From Ilyonectria destructans (lineage: Eukaryota; Ascomycota; Sordariomycetes; Hypocreales; Nectriaceae), in contig JAHEWK010000002.1 in the NCBI GenBank assembly GCA_020740775.1, positions 5,146,001 to 5,210,000 of the forward strand: 64,000 nucleotides of DNA, in the 5' to 3' direction. Shown here one piece after another: positions 45,375-57,481 of this stretch. Every line of letters starts with the position of its first letter. Within the stretch, counting starts at the first letter, position 1. A program made the position numbers and the translations under genes. A model generated the notes under the pieces. It had not been told where the DNA came from. It searched no databases and saw nothing but the letters and a program-made list of their open reading frames with translations.

Positions 45375-46519
45375 ACAACCTTTCGTCCTGTTTCCAGCTA
45401 AGTGCGCCTTGAGCCTTTTAAGGGGATCAGGGGCTTATCTATTCAGCCGCACCTGGTTTGGGTTAGCTTCTGGTTTAGGATCGGCAGCAGTTATTAATTG
45501 GTGTTGTTAGCTAGTCCAAGCAAGATAATGATAATTGCAAAGGGACCTATTCAAAGGTCTTATCCTGCGAAGCTGCTATAAATGCAGCGGGGAAAAAGTA
45601 AGGCGGAACTCTGTACTGACAATGATATGTAGCCATCTTCTGTTTTTGTCTCATTGCTACATCGATTTGTTTAATGTTGGTTCTCTTGCCCTCACTCACT
45701 AACTCCTTTAAACTCTACTACATATTATCATCTAGATGAAAGCCATACAGATATTAGCTGTAAACAATAAAGGTACACACTTAAAACTCGTTTCAGACAA
45801 CCATATCAATCTCGGGTGGTTTACTTATTATCGAATGAACCTGTCGATTAAATCCCCCCTCACCTAACGTTTCTCCAGCTCATCTTCTGGGTGCTTCTTA
45901 ATCACCTCCCCTGCCCCATTTTCCGACGGGCCTTCCTCATCTCCCAACACTCCCCCGCCCACTATTCAACGTCTCGTATGGGTTAGGGTTAGGGAGCATG
46001 AGTCTCGTGGCCAAGTCCTGGAGGGCGTTCTTGTGGTTTGTTGACAATCACCCCTGTGGAAAGCAGACGTACACCTCCAGTTACTTGGCATACTACGTCA
46101 ATCATACGACTGCCTTAGCTTCCCTTATTACATCTGTTCGCGCAGCTATATCTGACCGAAGTTCAAACAAGATAGACGAGCAAAGGCATCTTAGGGCAGA
46201 AAGCCAACATTTTTCAACATCGATGGCGCTCGTTTGATCGGTACGTATGGCGAAGGTATGACTTGGTGGGTGCAAGCAAGCTGGTTCGAGATTTCTAGAT
46301 CAATAAGCATTTTTGTGGTTTTTGGTTGACAGGCCACAGAATCAGGATGGAAACAGTCCAATCAAGGGCCGTTAGATGCGGGAACATACATATCATATAT
46401 ACCGGACCGGGGTTTTGAGAAGGCGCATTTGACGAACAGTTATTTTGGCTGCTCTCTGCAATCAGGTAAGTCTATGTTGCCGCTCTTTGCCGGCGACTGT
46501 TTATCTCATAGACTATGCC
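45375..46519. other. Intergenic region with telomere-like tract
   Basis: About 1.1 kb upstream of the ankyrin gene and downstream of the sugar transporter. Apart from the TTAGGG tract at 45980-45994 I see no feature. Short frames are unsupported. Confidence 0.5.
45980..45994 (+). repeat. Interstitial telomere-like tract (GGGTTAGGGTTAGGG)
   Basis: Two and a half perfect TTAGGG units, the telomere repeat of most filamentous ascomycetes. Too short to be a telomere itself. Confidence 0.6.
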
Positions 46520-48417
46520 TCACCCTTTAACCTCTTTAACATCTTTGGCCGAGGGCTTTTCGTCTTTTTCTTCGCCAATTGTGGGATCCTGGCCTTCAAA
46601 AATGCTGTCGATCTCTTCAAGAGTCAGGCCCTTGGTTTCCACGAAGAAATATGCTATAATGACAATAATGGGAATATTCCAACCGGCATTAGCGGCATAT
46701 AACCGCCACGAAATCTTCTTGAGTGCAATTGGCGTCGTGTAGAGATTCAAAAAGCTAAAAGCGTAGCCAATGGCCTGACTTATCGCAGTTCCTTTGGCGC
46801 GTTGCTGATAGCATAGCACTTCCGCGGGGTAAGAATAACCCATAATCATCCTGTCATCGTTAATCCAACATGTTCTCAGGGGAGACTGACGAGGAGCCGT
46901 ACCAACTGCAATCTGCTGCAACCTGAAATAGGACGATAACAACGATAGCTCCAATGCTGTAGCCCATTTTCCCTGTCTTCTCGGCTCCTGCAACGAGCCC
47001 AGCCAACAAGGCGAAGCAAAGCGTAATGAAACAGGTTCCATATACTGTACAACTTATTAGTGATGATATAACATGGACTTTCCGACAGATGAGACATACT
47101 GAATGTTTTCTTACGGCCATACCGGTGAATAATGAAGGCACCGATCATGAGCCAGAGCGAGTTCCACAGTAGAATTCCGAGGGTTATAAGTAGGACGGTC
47201 TGGGTTTCTACAATACCTGCGTTCACTAGAACGAGGGTGAGAAAGTAGCTTTTGCGCAATATTAGTCTAGGCTCGTAAATAAGTATCAAAGTACTCACAG
47301 CACGGTGTTTGGTCCTGAGATCTGGAAGAAGATATTTGTTAATACGGCGATGATGAAACGGCGAAGATTTCCAGCTGAGAGAAGTTAATTAGACAGTAAT
47401 TTCGGAATAGGAAGTCGGATTCTTACCAGGTTGAACCAATGACGCCCAACCTCCCATGTGAACCTTTTCAAATTCGAGCGTGTCGCAAATCTCCTTGAAC
47501 TCTGCCTGAACGATCGGGTTGGTGGTGTTTCCATCACAATGTAGCCTGGTAAGGATCTCCAATGCCTATGAAAAGTTAAAACCTGGGCACAAAGCGTGTG
47601 GAATCTTATAGGATAAGTTTTGACCCACGTACTTCTTCTTTTCGACCCTTGGAAACATAGAAACGAGGACTCTCGTCAACAAATAGTAGAAGCACAAGGC
47701 TGATCAGAGGTCCTGCTGCTTCTCCCTAAAGAAAATGAATGTCAGGGCTGCGAGAAAGACTTAGGATCAACATCAACTTACAAGGACCGGAATTCTCCAA
47801 GCCCAATTATTACCAAGATTGTAAGTGGCTAAAACGATTCCGCCTACAAGGGCTCCTGCAAGAGGAATCAACCCAATAGTGATTCCCACTAGAAGGGCCC
47901 TGTTTGTTGGAGAGCCGAGTTCCATGACCCAAATAGGAGCGGTGGCGGTGTTTATAGCGGTTGCGATCCCAAGGAAGAACCGGCCAACAGCGAATTGCGC
48001 CTCTGTATAACATATGAGTGTACCGCAAATCGCCATCAGGAACGATTCACTTACCAACGGTGGCAGAAGCCTGCAGAATGACTCCCACTAGTGCAGCAAT
48101 ACACCCAAGAGCCAAACCATTTCGACGTCCCCATTTGTCGATAATGAGGCCGGTAAATGGGCCGGTGGCGACGCAACCCGCGCTGACGAGGGCAGCATTA
48201 AGCCCCATGAGGGAAGGATCGAGTTTGAAATCTGTAATAAAGAATCCGTGAGGTTGGCTCAGAATAATGCGAGAGGGATCTTACGTGTCGCATATGGCAC
48301 AACGACGTTGAGGCTGTTGATCATGCCGCCATCATACGTAGTAACAGACATGCTTATTGCAGCTGTTGCAATGATGAGGCAATACGCAACGCGCGATTGG
48401 AAACGAATAAGACCCAT
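46520..48417 (-). CDS. MFS transporter, sugar-porter family
   Basis: Twelve-helix proton-coupled sugar (hexose/disaccharide) transporter of the plasma membrane. Start ATG at 48417 (MGLIRFQSRVAYCL), stop at 46520, at least seven short introns. Visible signatures in order: YDGGMINSLN in helix 1, GPFTGLIIDKWGRRNGLALG (loop 2-3), FAVGRFFLG (helix 4), NNWAWRIPVL, ESPRFYVSKGRKEEA (central loop), FFQISGPNTVLYFL (helix 7), IIHRYGRKKTF and the family terminus VETKGLTLEEIDSIFEG. The hydrophilic tail is Lys/Glu-rich. The exons I checked join in frame; not every splice site was placed. The substrate is unknown. Confidence 0.88.
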
Positions 48418-50462
48418 GGCTGTTGAATCATGCGTGAAATGATTGAGTCGAAGCTGTCTCGATGAGATGATGAGGATTTGAGGGTTTTAACTTGAAGGCA
48501 TATGAGGGTTGGGACAGTAATGCTCATTGAAGCGATCGAGGGTTATCTTTTGACCTCCTAAGTATCATGGGAAAGAAGAAGAGACCATCTGCTAGTTAGT
48601 TACGCCCGCTGAAATTCGATTACTGTCCGAAATCACGGGGCTAGAAGATACGGTATGAACAATTGAAACATGGATAATCGCTCGGTAAGCGGAATAATTT
48701 ATATTCAATCGCTAGCGTGGGACGTATCTAAGAAACGCGGGGTAGCAATGGAGGGGTACCCACAGGGCTTTCCACTAGTATCATAGTTCAGAGCGAAGTA
48801 TACGCTTGATAACAAGCCAAGAGGTCACTCCGAGGTGGAGAAGACGCGTATGTTCAGGTGCGGTAGCGATCACTTTACAAAAATGCAAGGCTCGTGTTGT
48901 GTCAGTCCTCTGTTTTGGAGTTATCGCAGGGAGAGAATGTCTCTTCTCTGTTGCCTACCATACTATCCATGGCATTACGTAGCTGCTTTGAAACAGGGCT
49001 CCAACACATTAATCACATTACGCTCCAGGAAGAGTTTACCCACGTTTAACTACGCCTATCGGGCCGCCGTACGTACCACGTCACCTGTTTGCCTCGGACT
49101 TCATTTCCGATCAGAGCTTGGTTTACACATGGAGCTCGCACTCATTCCCAAAACGGACGGAAGAGAAGCAGATACGATCCTGCACTTGAGGATCGCCACA
49201 AGATGACCAGATACAGATGACAGCCTGTCATCTTGGGTACATCTCTGCCTCGGACTTTTCGGAGTCAGGCGCTAGGATTGAGGTGAGGCTGAACTGTAGA
49301 TATAGCACAAGATGGAGGTTATGATACTCGGGCCCGAGATGCAAATTACTGAGTGGTGGTCAATGATTCACTTGGACACTGTTGAGCCAGTCCAAAGGTA
49401 TCGCAAAAGACGCTAGGCCGGAAGGCTGTGCTCACGATTCAGTTGAGATAGGCCACCAAACTTGATAGCCGCGATTCGAAGCTGTTGAAGGAAGCTCAAC
49501 GAAAGCGCTTCAATCATCTCAATCAGGAACTCTTATCCGAAGAGGCACACACAGAACCAGAACCTGGCCATGCAATCTCCTACAGCCACCCTTCGGAGAA
49601 AGAAAATGTACACTGATTGTGGTAAATTCGATCCGCTCATCGGTTGTCATTATCTCCAGGGTGTCTAGTTCACAAGACTTGGGTGGTGGCTGACCCCACT
49701 TTCGGATTCCGCGGATCCCGCACATTTTGGTCACCAATGCTACAGGTATGGGTATGTGCTATATATTCACTAAATCACAAGTAATTTTAAACGCGACAAC
49801 TCGGTAAAGCACTTCTAAGCACTTGATCCATCTTCGCTTGACAGATCTCAAATTTGTTCTTCCATCAACTGGAAAATGAGTTCGACGCAAAGAACACGCT
49901 GACTACCCTTCCGGCCTCATGGTACCATGTAAGCGCATGATTATTCTTTCAACATCAGTTTCTTCAGAGTGGCTCGTCTGTCCCATAGTGGCATCTCCTT
50001 TTTTGCTCTAGAACGTATGCTGGGTATATAGTCCCCACTGAAATTGCCCGTGCTTGAAAAATGACTTGAATGACATTTAGGGGATGATAAAAGTTGGAAT
50101 GCTTTTCGGGCGTAGCAACAGCAGTAGAGTTGGTCACGGTCCGGGGATGAAAAGCTGCGGAGTATAGGGTAGCTGTAGCAACTCGGCATCACGAGGTTAA
50201 CCGCCCCAAGATTGGAAGGGGTGAAGACGGCTGGAGCACTAACGGACGGTTAGATGCTATCAGAAAAAGAGCTATTTGAGCTGTGCCCCGCTATCTCAGC
50301 TCGTGCAGTCCTCATATCCAAAAGCCTCCGCTTAAGACTCTGAATCTCGTGAGCCCAAAGCGTGTATGCACATGAAGTCGAACCCAAACGACACGGAGAC
50401 AATGATTATTGGCTCTAAACATCCAACTAATTAAAGAAATAATTTCTGAGGCTATTCTACTG
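48418..50462. other. Two-kilobase intergenic region
   Basis: Lies between the sugar-transporter start and the FluG-type gene end. Longest frame is 123 codons (48835-49206) with no domain, biased composition or splice support. Nothing recognised. Confidence 0.5.
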
Positions 50463-53057
50463 TCAATACCTTTCAATGATCCACTGTCGTTGCTCCAAAC
50501 TATCCATCCCGCTGAGTGAGCTTATCTCCTGCTGCTTGACTGCAATGTATCTTTCGACAGAGTCTCCACCAAGCAAGCTGTGCAACTGTTCATCCTGCCC
50601 CAAGACATGCAGCGCTTCATCCAATGTCGAAGGCAGATTTTCTGTGATGTTCAGATTTGCCCTCTGAGCTGGGGTGAGTGAAGCCGGGTCCTCCGTGCAA
50701 TTCTTCCACGACAATGTATGGCTGTTCAGGATCCCGTCCAGGCCAGACGCGAGGATAGCCGCCATGGCGAGGTAAGGATTTGCCAAGCCATCAATGCACT
50801 TGAGTTCCCAATGACTATCTTTGATCTTTCGCAGCGGCGTCTCTCGATTCTGAGTTCCCCATGCGACCCACGTCCCGCCAGCCCAGCAGCTGTCGACAAT
50901 CCTAGCGTAGCTGACAGGGCTGGAGCACGTATAGGCGATGATGCTCCGAAGGTGACGTAAAATACCGGCATAAAACGGGTTGTAAACGCCAGGGTCAGAT
51001 CCACCAGCCGAAGAAATGGACATGTGAACATGAGCGGCTGTTCCAGGAGTCTCGGCGAATGGCTTCGGATGAAGCGTCATCTTGTACCCATGTGCGCTTG
51101 CACAAGACGAAATAACTTGCCTGGCAAAGAGAAGGCTGTCGACAGCTTCGAGAGCCGGTGCCGCAGGCAATACTATTTCGTACTGGCCAAATGAGCTTTC
51201 CGGGTGCATTGTTTCAACATAAATCCCAGCCTTGTCTAGTCTGGCCATGGCTTCCTCGATGACAGTGACTACCACGGAATGATCAGTGGCCCCGACAACA
51301 GCCCAGGCATGTGCATCCCCATCCAGCTTGCTGAACTCTCTTGGACCGGTTCGCCGAAGGAGAACAAACTCGACTTCGAAACCCAGTAGGAACGAGAAAC
51401 CAAGGGAGGCCGCCCGCTTTAGGGTGTTTCGTAGCACAGTTCTTGGGCAAATGGTGACTTGAGACCCATCCTTCTCTCTGAAATCACCCATTAACGTAAC
51501 GTGCCCTTCTCTCGGGCCCATACGCAGACTAGTAAAGTCCGCACAGAGATCCCATTCGCCTGCGGGTGATATGCCGGCCACCATATGATCGGTTTGAAGG
51601 ACTGACAAAGCAGCCTTCGCAACGCCGAATTCCAGGGTCTTTTTGGACTGCAGCAGTGACATTACACGACGAATGGGGGTGATTCGGAGTCTTGTGGTTC
51701 CAGTGTAATCATGCCAGCATAGCCGCATGTATTGGACGGAGCTATCATTGCTCAGCAATTTTACAAGCCACTCAGCGTTGCATTCTGGCAAGTCTGATTC
51801 GCTCTTGGGAGTCAATGGCAATGATGGAGAGTCCATCGACAAGGAGAGACCATAGAGTTTGTTGGAATTGTGAAACAAAATGTCCTCGACGACCTTCTTG
51901 GCTTGCTGCCAACTCAGGTCGCCTTTTCTGACATACTCGCACAACACAGTCTCGAACGCCTCCCTCATCTGAACGACGGCGAGTAGATACGTCTCAGGAA
52001 ACCAATGTCCATCCGTGCTCCAGATAACCTTGGACGAGGGGCAAATCTCCAAGATTTGCCGAACAATCGTCTCCTGGCCATCTCGACTCACCATCGGGAA
52101 CACTTCACCAATGTCCGCATAGACGTTTGCATACACCGTGGCCAAGTATCCAGTGTCCCGGACGAAAGGGTAGCCCGAGTGCAGCAAGACTATGGGCACA
52201 GTAGGGTACTGCGCGATGAATTGCTGCAGATGAGAGGGAGAGGCCTTTGTCAGAGTGATGTCGTTATCACCAAGGCCTGTGTGGAATTGAATTGGTTTCG
52301 GGTGCGCAGCAGATTCGCCGATTAGACTGGCAAGGCAATGGACAACGTACTCGTTCAGTCCGTTGTGTTGGAGTCGATTGAATGGCTTCGCCCCTGGTCG
52401 TTGTCTGTCGTAATGAATCTCCTGAAATGCCGCAAATGCCTTGTCTTGGTCTGGATGCTGAGGTATCGCGAGACCAGTCCGGTAACATATGGCAGACTTG
52501 AACCCGACCACCACAGGGTCGAGTATGTCTTGGGAGATGGCATGGTTCAGGCTTCGAATAAAAGAAGAGAAGGCTGTCTCTGGACTACTATGCTCGGTGC
52601 ATGCTTCCTCAATCAAGATTGTGGCCACATGCTCGACACGTACAATCCTTTTGGACTTGGCCGGGGTGAATTTGTCAAAATAATCGTACGCCTCGTTGTC
52701 CCCTTCATCCCCAAGATAGTCATCCACAAGAATGCTATGAATACCAGAAAGACATGTTCTGATCCAGTTCTCATAGTCGTCTGTATCTTGTTGCTTTTTC
52801 TCGAGAGCAGTCGAAACCGAGTCCCACGTCGGTTCGCATCCGAGCACGTCGGAGAGTTGTTTGACAGCTCGGAGATGGGCTAGGCTCGTCGTGGTAGCTT
52901 CGAGGGCAGATCCTTCGGCTTCGGTCGTAATCGAGAGCAGGGGAGTATTGTTCCGAGCAGCTGGGCGCAACAGCGGGTGTGCATGATTGTCAATTATGGG
53001 AGTTGTCCGCACAGCATGGAGAAAAGCGCCTTCATCCTGTGAAGGTTGGCTATCCAT
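50463..53057 (-). CDS. fluG-like: FluG-type amidohydrolase/glutamine-synthetase fusion
   Basis: Single-exon 864-aa protein, almost exactly the length of Aspergillus FluG. The N-terminal half is an amidohydrolase-2 domain: IDNHAHPLL (metal His pair), IQFHTGLGDND, VLLHSGYPF and WSTDGHWFPE. The C-terminal half is a glutamine-synthetase-I domain: LGFEVEFVLL, SSFGQYEIVLPAAP, AAHVHMSISS, and the ATP/substrate loop QNRETPLRKI. FluG in Aspergillus is needed to make an extracellular signal that starts conidiation; the chemistry is thought to be gamma-glutamylation/amide hydrolysis but is not settled. Fungi often carry several FluG paralogues, so this copy could be catabolic. Both active sites look intact. 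Confidence 0.88.
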   Translation of the reverse strand: MDSQPSQDEGAFLHAVRTTPIIDNHAHPLLRPAARNNTPLLSITTEAEGSALEATTTSLAHLRAVKQLSDVLGCEPTWDSVSTALEKKQQDTDDYENWIRTCLSGIHSILVDDYLGDEGDNEAYDYFDKFTPAKSKRIVRVEHVATILIEEACTEHSSPETAFSSFIRSLNHAISQDILDPVVVGFKSAICYRTGLAIPQHPDQDKAFAAFQEIHYDRQRPGAKPFNRLQHNGLNEYVVHCLASLIGESAAHPKPIQFHTGLGDNDITLTKASPSHLQQFIAQYPTVPIVLLHSGYPFVRDTGYLATVYANVYADIGEVFPMVSRDGQETIVRQILEICPSSKVIWSTDGHWFPETYLLAVVQMREAFETVLCEYVRKGDLSWQQAKKVVEDILFHNSNKLYGLSLSMDSPSLPLTPKSESDLPECNAEWLVKLLSNDSSVQYMRLCWHDYTGTTRLRITPIRRVMSLLQSKKTLEFGVAKAALSVLQTDHMVAGISPAGEWDLCADFTSLRMGPREGHVTLMGDFREKDGSQVTICPRTVLRNTLKRAASLGFSFLLGFEVEFVLLRRTGPREFSKLDGDAHAWAVVGATDHSVVVTVIEEAMARLDKAGIYVETMHPESSFGQYEIVLPAAPALEAVDSLLFARQVISSCASAHGYKMTLHPKPFAETPGTAAHVHMSISSAGGSDPGVYNPFYAGILRHLRSIIAYTCSSPVSYARIVDSCWAGGTWVAWGTQNRETPLRKIKDSHWELKCIDGLANPYLAMAAILASGLDGILNSHTLSWKNCTEDPASLTPAQRANLNITENLPSTLDEALHVLGQDEQLHSLLGGDSVERYIAVKQQEISSLSGMDSLEQRQWIIERY

Positions 53058-54607
53058 CTTTGCCGTAAGATTCTGGGGAATGCTGGGGAATTCTGGGGAT
53101 TGGAGTCGTCTTTCCGACGCGGGATTGCAACAGCGTGAGAAATGTACAAGGGAGTTGATTCCTCATGCGCGGGACATGGAGCACGCCTGCAGGGTCAAAT
53201 ACATGGTGATAGGTGGCTTATCGAACGGAGGCATCATGGATGCTGGAGAAGAAAATCCATCACGGTCCACACTCGGGCCCAGTCCATTCCCCGGGCTTGC
53301 ATACATACATCGCAGGGCCCCTGTGGTGCAAGATAGTTCGTGAATGAAACTCCAGACCCCAGGCGCCACTGGGTGGCCGAAACGGTGATAGATTGCGGAC
53401 GATGTGAAGGATGGGGAAGCGGGCCGTGGAGTGGTATCTCCGCCCCGATTGTACGGAAACAGTAGCTCACCCTAGTGCAAATCTAAAGTCCCGTCTTCCG
53501 TGCGCAGCTGGACGACAAGCTTAATCCAAGACGCTGCGTGTTCCACTCATTCCACTGCAACATCGAGAAGCAGGACCGAAAACTGTGCAGCAGGGGTCCA
53601 ATGTTGGATGGGATATGATATGTGCCGTTCCGCCACATGATACCGTGATGATGCAGGATCAATAAAAAGCATTCACTTGCCAGGGCTCCAAGGGTCTAGA
53701 AGGCCTCATGCGTGGGATGACGGGGTGTCGGGGAGCGCCCCTTTTCATTCATCCCGAGATAAGCGCCCCAAGGAAGAAATATTCACTGCATCTCTCGCGA
53801 CCCGAACTCTGTTGGCTGTGTCCTTGTAGATACGGCATATCAACCCTTGTACGGTCCATTATCACCTCAATTGTGGAGCGTTCCCATCCTCTCGCCGACT
53901 TGACAGGTCAATACGTGCCGGGATTCCCGGAGCTTGCTTGAATCGACGGTTCGGCACCCTTCCCCTAGCGTCTTCTCTCGGCTGCGGCATGGACCGCTTA
54001 GTGAACATTCCGTAAACCTAGATGCCATTCTGCCTTGATTGGTCTAGTGACCCTGGTTAGCTCGTTCGGCTATTGACAGGGGTGAGCTTTAGATGCAACG
54101 TCGGGCACTAGGAAGCCGTGCCGTCGCCCCATTTCTAAGGTGGCTGCTGTTGGTCATGTTTTAGTACCGGGACTATTCAGCGGTGGCGTGTCTCGTTCGT
54201 CGGGATGGTTAATGCATCCCTGACGCCCTCATAGTCGGAATGCGGTTATACGTTGTTTGAGTTAACGTAGGGGCATCGTAGGGGCATCCCGTTGTTTGAC
54301 GACGACTCCCTGTCCGTCCCGCAGAAGAAAGCAGCGAAGAAATCGGACCAGAATGGGCGACTGCTATCTGCATCTCGAACTGCCGGTCTCGATTCTGCCG
54401 AGCGTGGCTAGCACCGCGTTCTTCCTACCCGGGTGGATGGAATGGAAGCTCTGCTGATGTTGCTTCAGCCCCATACTTTAATATGTATGCTTCCCTTTAC
54501 CTTTTGAAAGTCCAGTCGTTATTTGTCTTCTGATCTAAGAAAACATCCACCATTCACGCTGCTCATGCCACCACAAGCGTGTGTCCCGCCCACACTCAGT
54601 CGCCACA
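53058..54607. other. Intergenic region upstream of FluG-type and rhodopsin-like genes
   Basis: 1.55 kb between divergent genes. Contains a direct duplication CGTAGGGGCAT at about 54265-54290 and no supported gene. Both promoters must lie here. Confidence 0.5.
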
Positions 54608-56016
54608 ATGATTCTGCCGCGGGAGCATGAGACACCCTTTAACAAGGCCCCGGTGATACGGGCTATGGCGGCGTTGCTCATGGTTATCACGATTCTGTCC
54701 GCCATGACCCGACTCATAACAAGAGTAGTGACGATCAGGAGACTCAAGGTGGATGATTACCTTGTTGCTGCATCAACAGTACGTCTACTCTATTCTTCAT
54801 TCTCACAAATCCTTGCTGACTTGCGGTAGACTATGGTTATTGCTCAGTCGGCTGCTGTCATTGCCCAGGGCGCTAATGGACTGGGCAAACTGGAGGGCGT
54901 GTCCGCGAGTCAGATCTCTTCCATATTAAAGGTAACGATACATTCAGTCCCGCAGATCCCAAGAGTCTAAAGACTAACAACATATTTCTTTTTGATAGGC
55001 CTCATATGCTTCCGACATTCTGTTCATTGCCGCATTGCTGTTGGCCAAGATCTCCGCAACGAGGGCCATCTGGGACATGGCGCCCCGAGAAAAGAGGCGT
55101 TTGATCTTGGTCACCGAAGCACTGACTGGCTTCTGGGCACTGTCCTCAATTGTGGCGTCAATGTTCAAGTGTTCTCTTCCGAAGCCTTGGGACTACATCA
55201 ACGGCCAGTGTTTCAATCAGGTACGCGGCGTGTTTGGGCTACGCCTTGCTAGACGAGACACTCAACTGACTGCCGCAACAGTTCGCATTGTGGATGTACG
55301 TGGATTGTCTCAACATTGTGACGGATCTCGCCATTACTGCCATCCTCTTTGAGATGTTTATGAAGCTGAAGACATCGGCATCGAAGAAGGCCTTGGTGAT
55401 GAGCGTCTTTGGGAGCCGTGTTTTGTAAGTATCATCCACGCCCGTTGCCTACGAGAGGAGGCAAGAGATACACTTGACACCAAAGCTAACCGTGCAAAGT
55501 ATCATACCTCCCGTCATGTGTCACATGTACTTCTACAAACGCGCGATCGACTCGAAGCATCCCATATTCGACATGTGGCAGCCAACCATTATAATACAGG
55601 TCATCCAGTGCATGAGCGTCATGGCAACATGCATCCCGTATCTGAAGCCTTTCATGGACAGCTTGCAATCTGGGCAGATGAACGCTAGCGAAATCACCGG
55701 AACCAGGACTGCAGGCAGCTACGGAAGAAGCAGGAGTGGCTACACCTCTCAAGGGAGTGGTCTTCGCGGGAACACCGCTATCGGGCTTACATCTGTCACC
55801 GCAATGGCCACAAAAGCTTCTCACAGGAGGCAAAAGTACGAAATGATTGACAAGGACAAGTCTGTGGATCGGGGAAATAAGAAGAAGGCTGCTGGTACTC
55901 CCGCAACTGCCGGCGGTTCGTGGGATGGCCAGAGCCACAATAGTCAGACGGTGCTCGTTGAGCAGACCTGGAGAGTGGACGTTGAAACGAAGGCCCCTAC
56001 TCCTGGAGCTACTTGA
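54608..56016 (+). CDS. Rhodopsin-domain (Pth11-like) seven-helix membrane protein, no CFEM
   Basis: Fungal integral membrane protein of the rhodopsin/SAT4-type family. Exons 54608-54778, 54830-54931, 54999-55220, 55282-55424 and 55500-56016 give 384 aa. The start at 54608 (MILPREHETP) is the first ATG. Seven hydrophobic segments are recognisable, beginning AALLMVITILSAMTRL; the conserved RRLKVDDYLVAAS between helices 1 and 2, the region around KPWDYINGQCFNQ and the hydrophilic C-tail after helix 7 (about aa 290-384) are typical. No N-terminal cysteine-rich CFEM domain is present. Such proteins are often called GPCR-like, but ligand and signalling are unknown. Confidence 0.87.
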
Positions 56017-57481
56017 TTTTCCATAGATAGCATAGATCAATTCAGGCAACCTATTTTCTTTTTTTGACCAAGCTAAATGTCCGGTTCTTGACTTCAAACG
56101 CCGGAATCACACGGCATTGTCTCCCTGGAACGAGATTGGGTTGTGCTCGGTAAGCCACAGTGTAAGAGTCCAGGCATTCAATCACCCGGCACCCATGCTC
56201 ATGCTAAAGAGCTCGCGTCGTCTCATCTCTCCATGCCTTCGTACCGGGTTGACGGGGATACGTGTGCAATAGCCGAGGTTCGCTAGACTCGAAGCAAGCT
56301 CGATGGCGTTTGAATTTATCATGGTGCTGATGGCGTCGACGCGGTCCCCAAAGTCCGCTGCAGAGTGGCTGCAGAGTGGCTGCAGAGCGGAAAGTCAATA
56401 AACGTGCCAGTGGCTTGGTCGACTGTCGCAGCATTGGTGCTAATCGTCCAGAACTTGAACGAGGTTGGCTTAGCCACCTAGCTGAAGCTGACTGGGCCGC
56501 GGCCTAAAAAGAAAAACTTCTTCAATGGTTTCATGTACGTGCCTGAAAAGGTGCAATACCGGAACAGATATTCTCTGACCTCCTGCATTGAGGCGTGTTG
56601 CAACGAGTTTTATTAATTTGGAGAGTCACAACGGCGCTGGTAGCTTCAGCAGGGGAGCTTCAGTCGAATCATGGTCCAAGTCTTGTTGTCTCCTGCAGCC
56701 AAGTTTTCTCTGCCGGATAGTGCTTAGCTCATTCTGCTGCAGGCGTAACATGCTTACAGGCCCAAAGCGAACGCCAGCGTGCGTCTCACCCCTGGCTGAA
56801 GATTAATATACGCATGGACAGCCCCTGTGCCGCCTGCGCAGCCACGGCCAGAACCGCGCCGATTCTTTTGCTTCTGGCGTCAACCCCAAGCCTCCGACTG
56901 CCGGAAGATATCCTCTAGGGTCCACTTAGCCACCATTGCAACGTACGTGGTGTGCCCACTCTCCGTGTATCCACAGCGGCAGGTTGTTGGCCCTCCGCTA
57001 GTGGCCGATCCTCCTCGCTAACTTGCCCCCCGCATTAGCGACGGTAGTATGTGTACGGCACGTACGTAGCGGGTTGTGGGACCCTGGAATGCTTGTATCT
57101 GCTTGGAGACCCTGGGATGCTGGTACTCTGCAGTAGATGCTTGTCGAAGCCAAGATGATTGTTGGTCGGGCCAGTTTCACGTCGTAAGAGACCCGCGGCG
57201 TGCGTGTTACTGCGCAGGACTGCCGACCCTCCCCCTAATCCCAGTCAGCTCGGGGTTTGCCATGGGTTTCCTGCTCCCAATCATACATAGTACTTAACAA
57301 TAGCCCCCTTGCTGCGTTTATTTGTCTCGCTACAGGTGCTTTTCCCCATCACCTTTCCCTTATCACCTAACTTACCCCCCAAATTGCTGATCGCATCGTG
57401 CTCCGCAACGCGTTGGTACTTGTCTTTATTTTATCGCGACTTGCACACCCCGCCATCACAGAGCGTGCCCATACCCTCAAG
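56017..57481. other. Intergenic region with a short tandem repeat
   Basis: About 1.46 kb. Apart from the 3 x 11 bp repeat, the last 200 bases are CT-rich and probably promoter of the permease. No gene supported. Confidence 0.5.
56358..56390 (+). repeat. Tandem repeat, 3 x 11 bp (GCTGCAGAGTG)
   Basis: Three consecutive units, the third differing by one base (GAGCG). Each contains a PstI-type CTGCAG core. Confidence 0.7.

Noticed and set aside
48835..49206. 123-codon plus-strand frame upstream of the sugar transporter
   Set aside because: No domain and irregular composition in a long intergenic region; probably chance.
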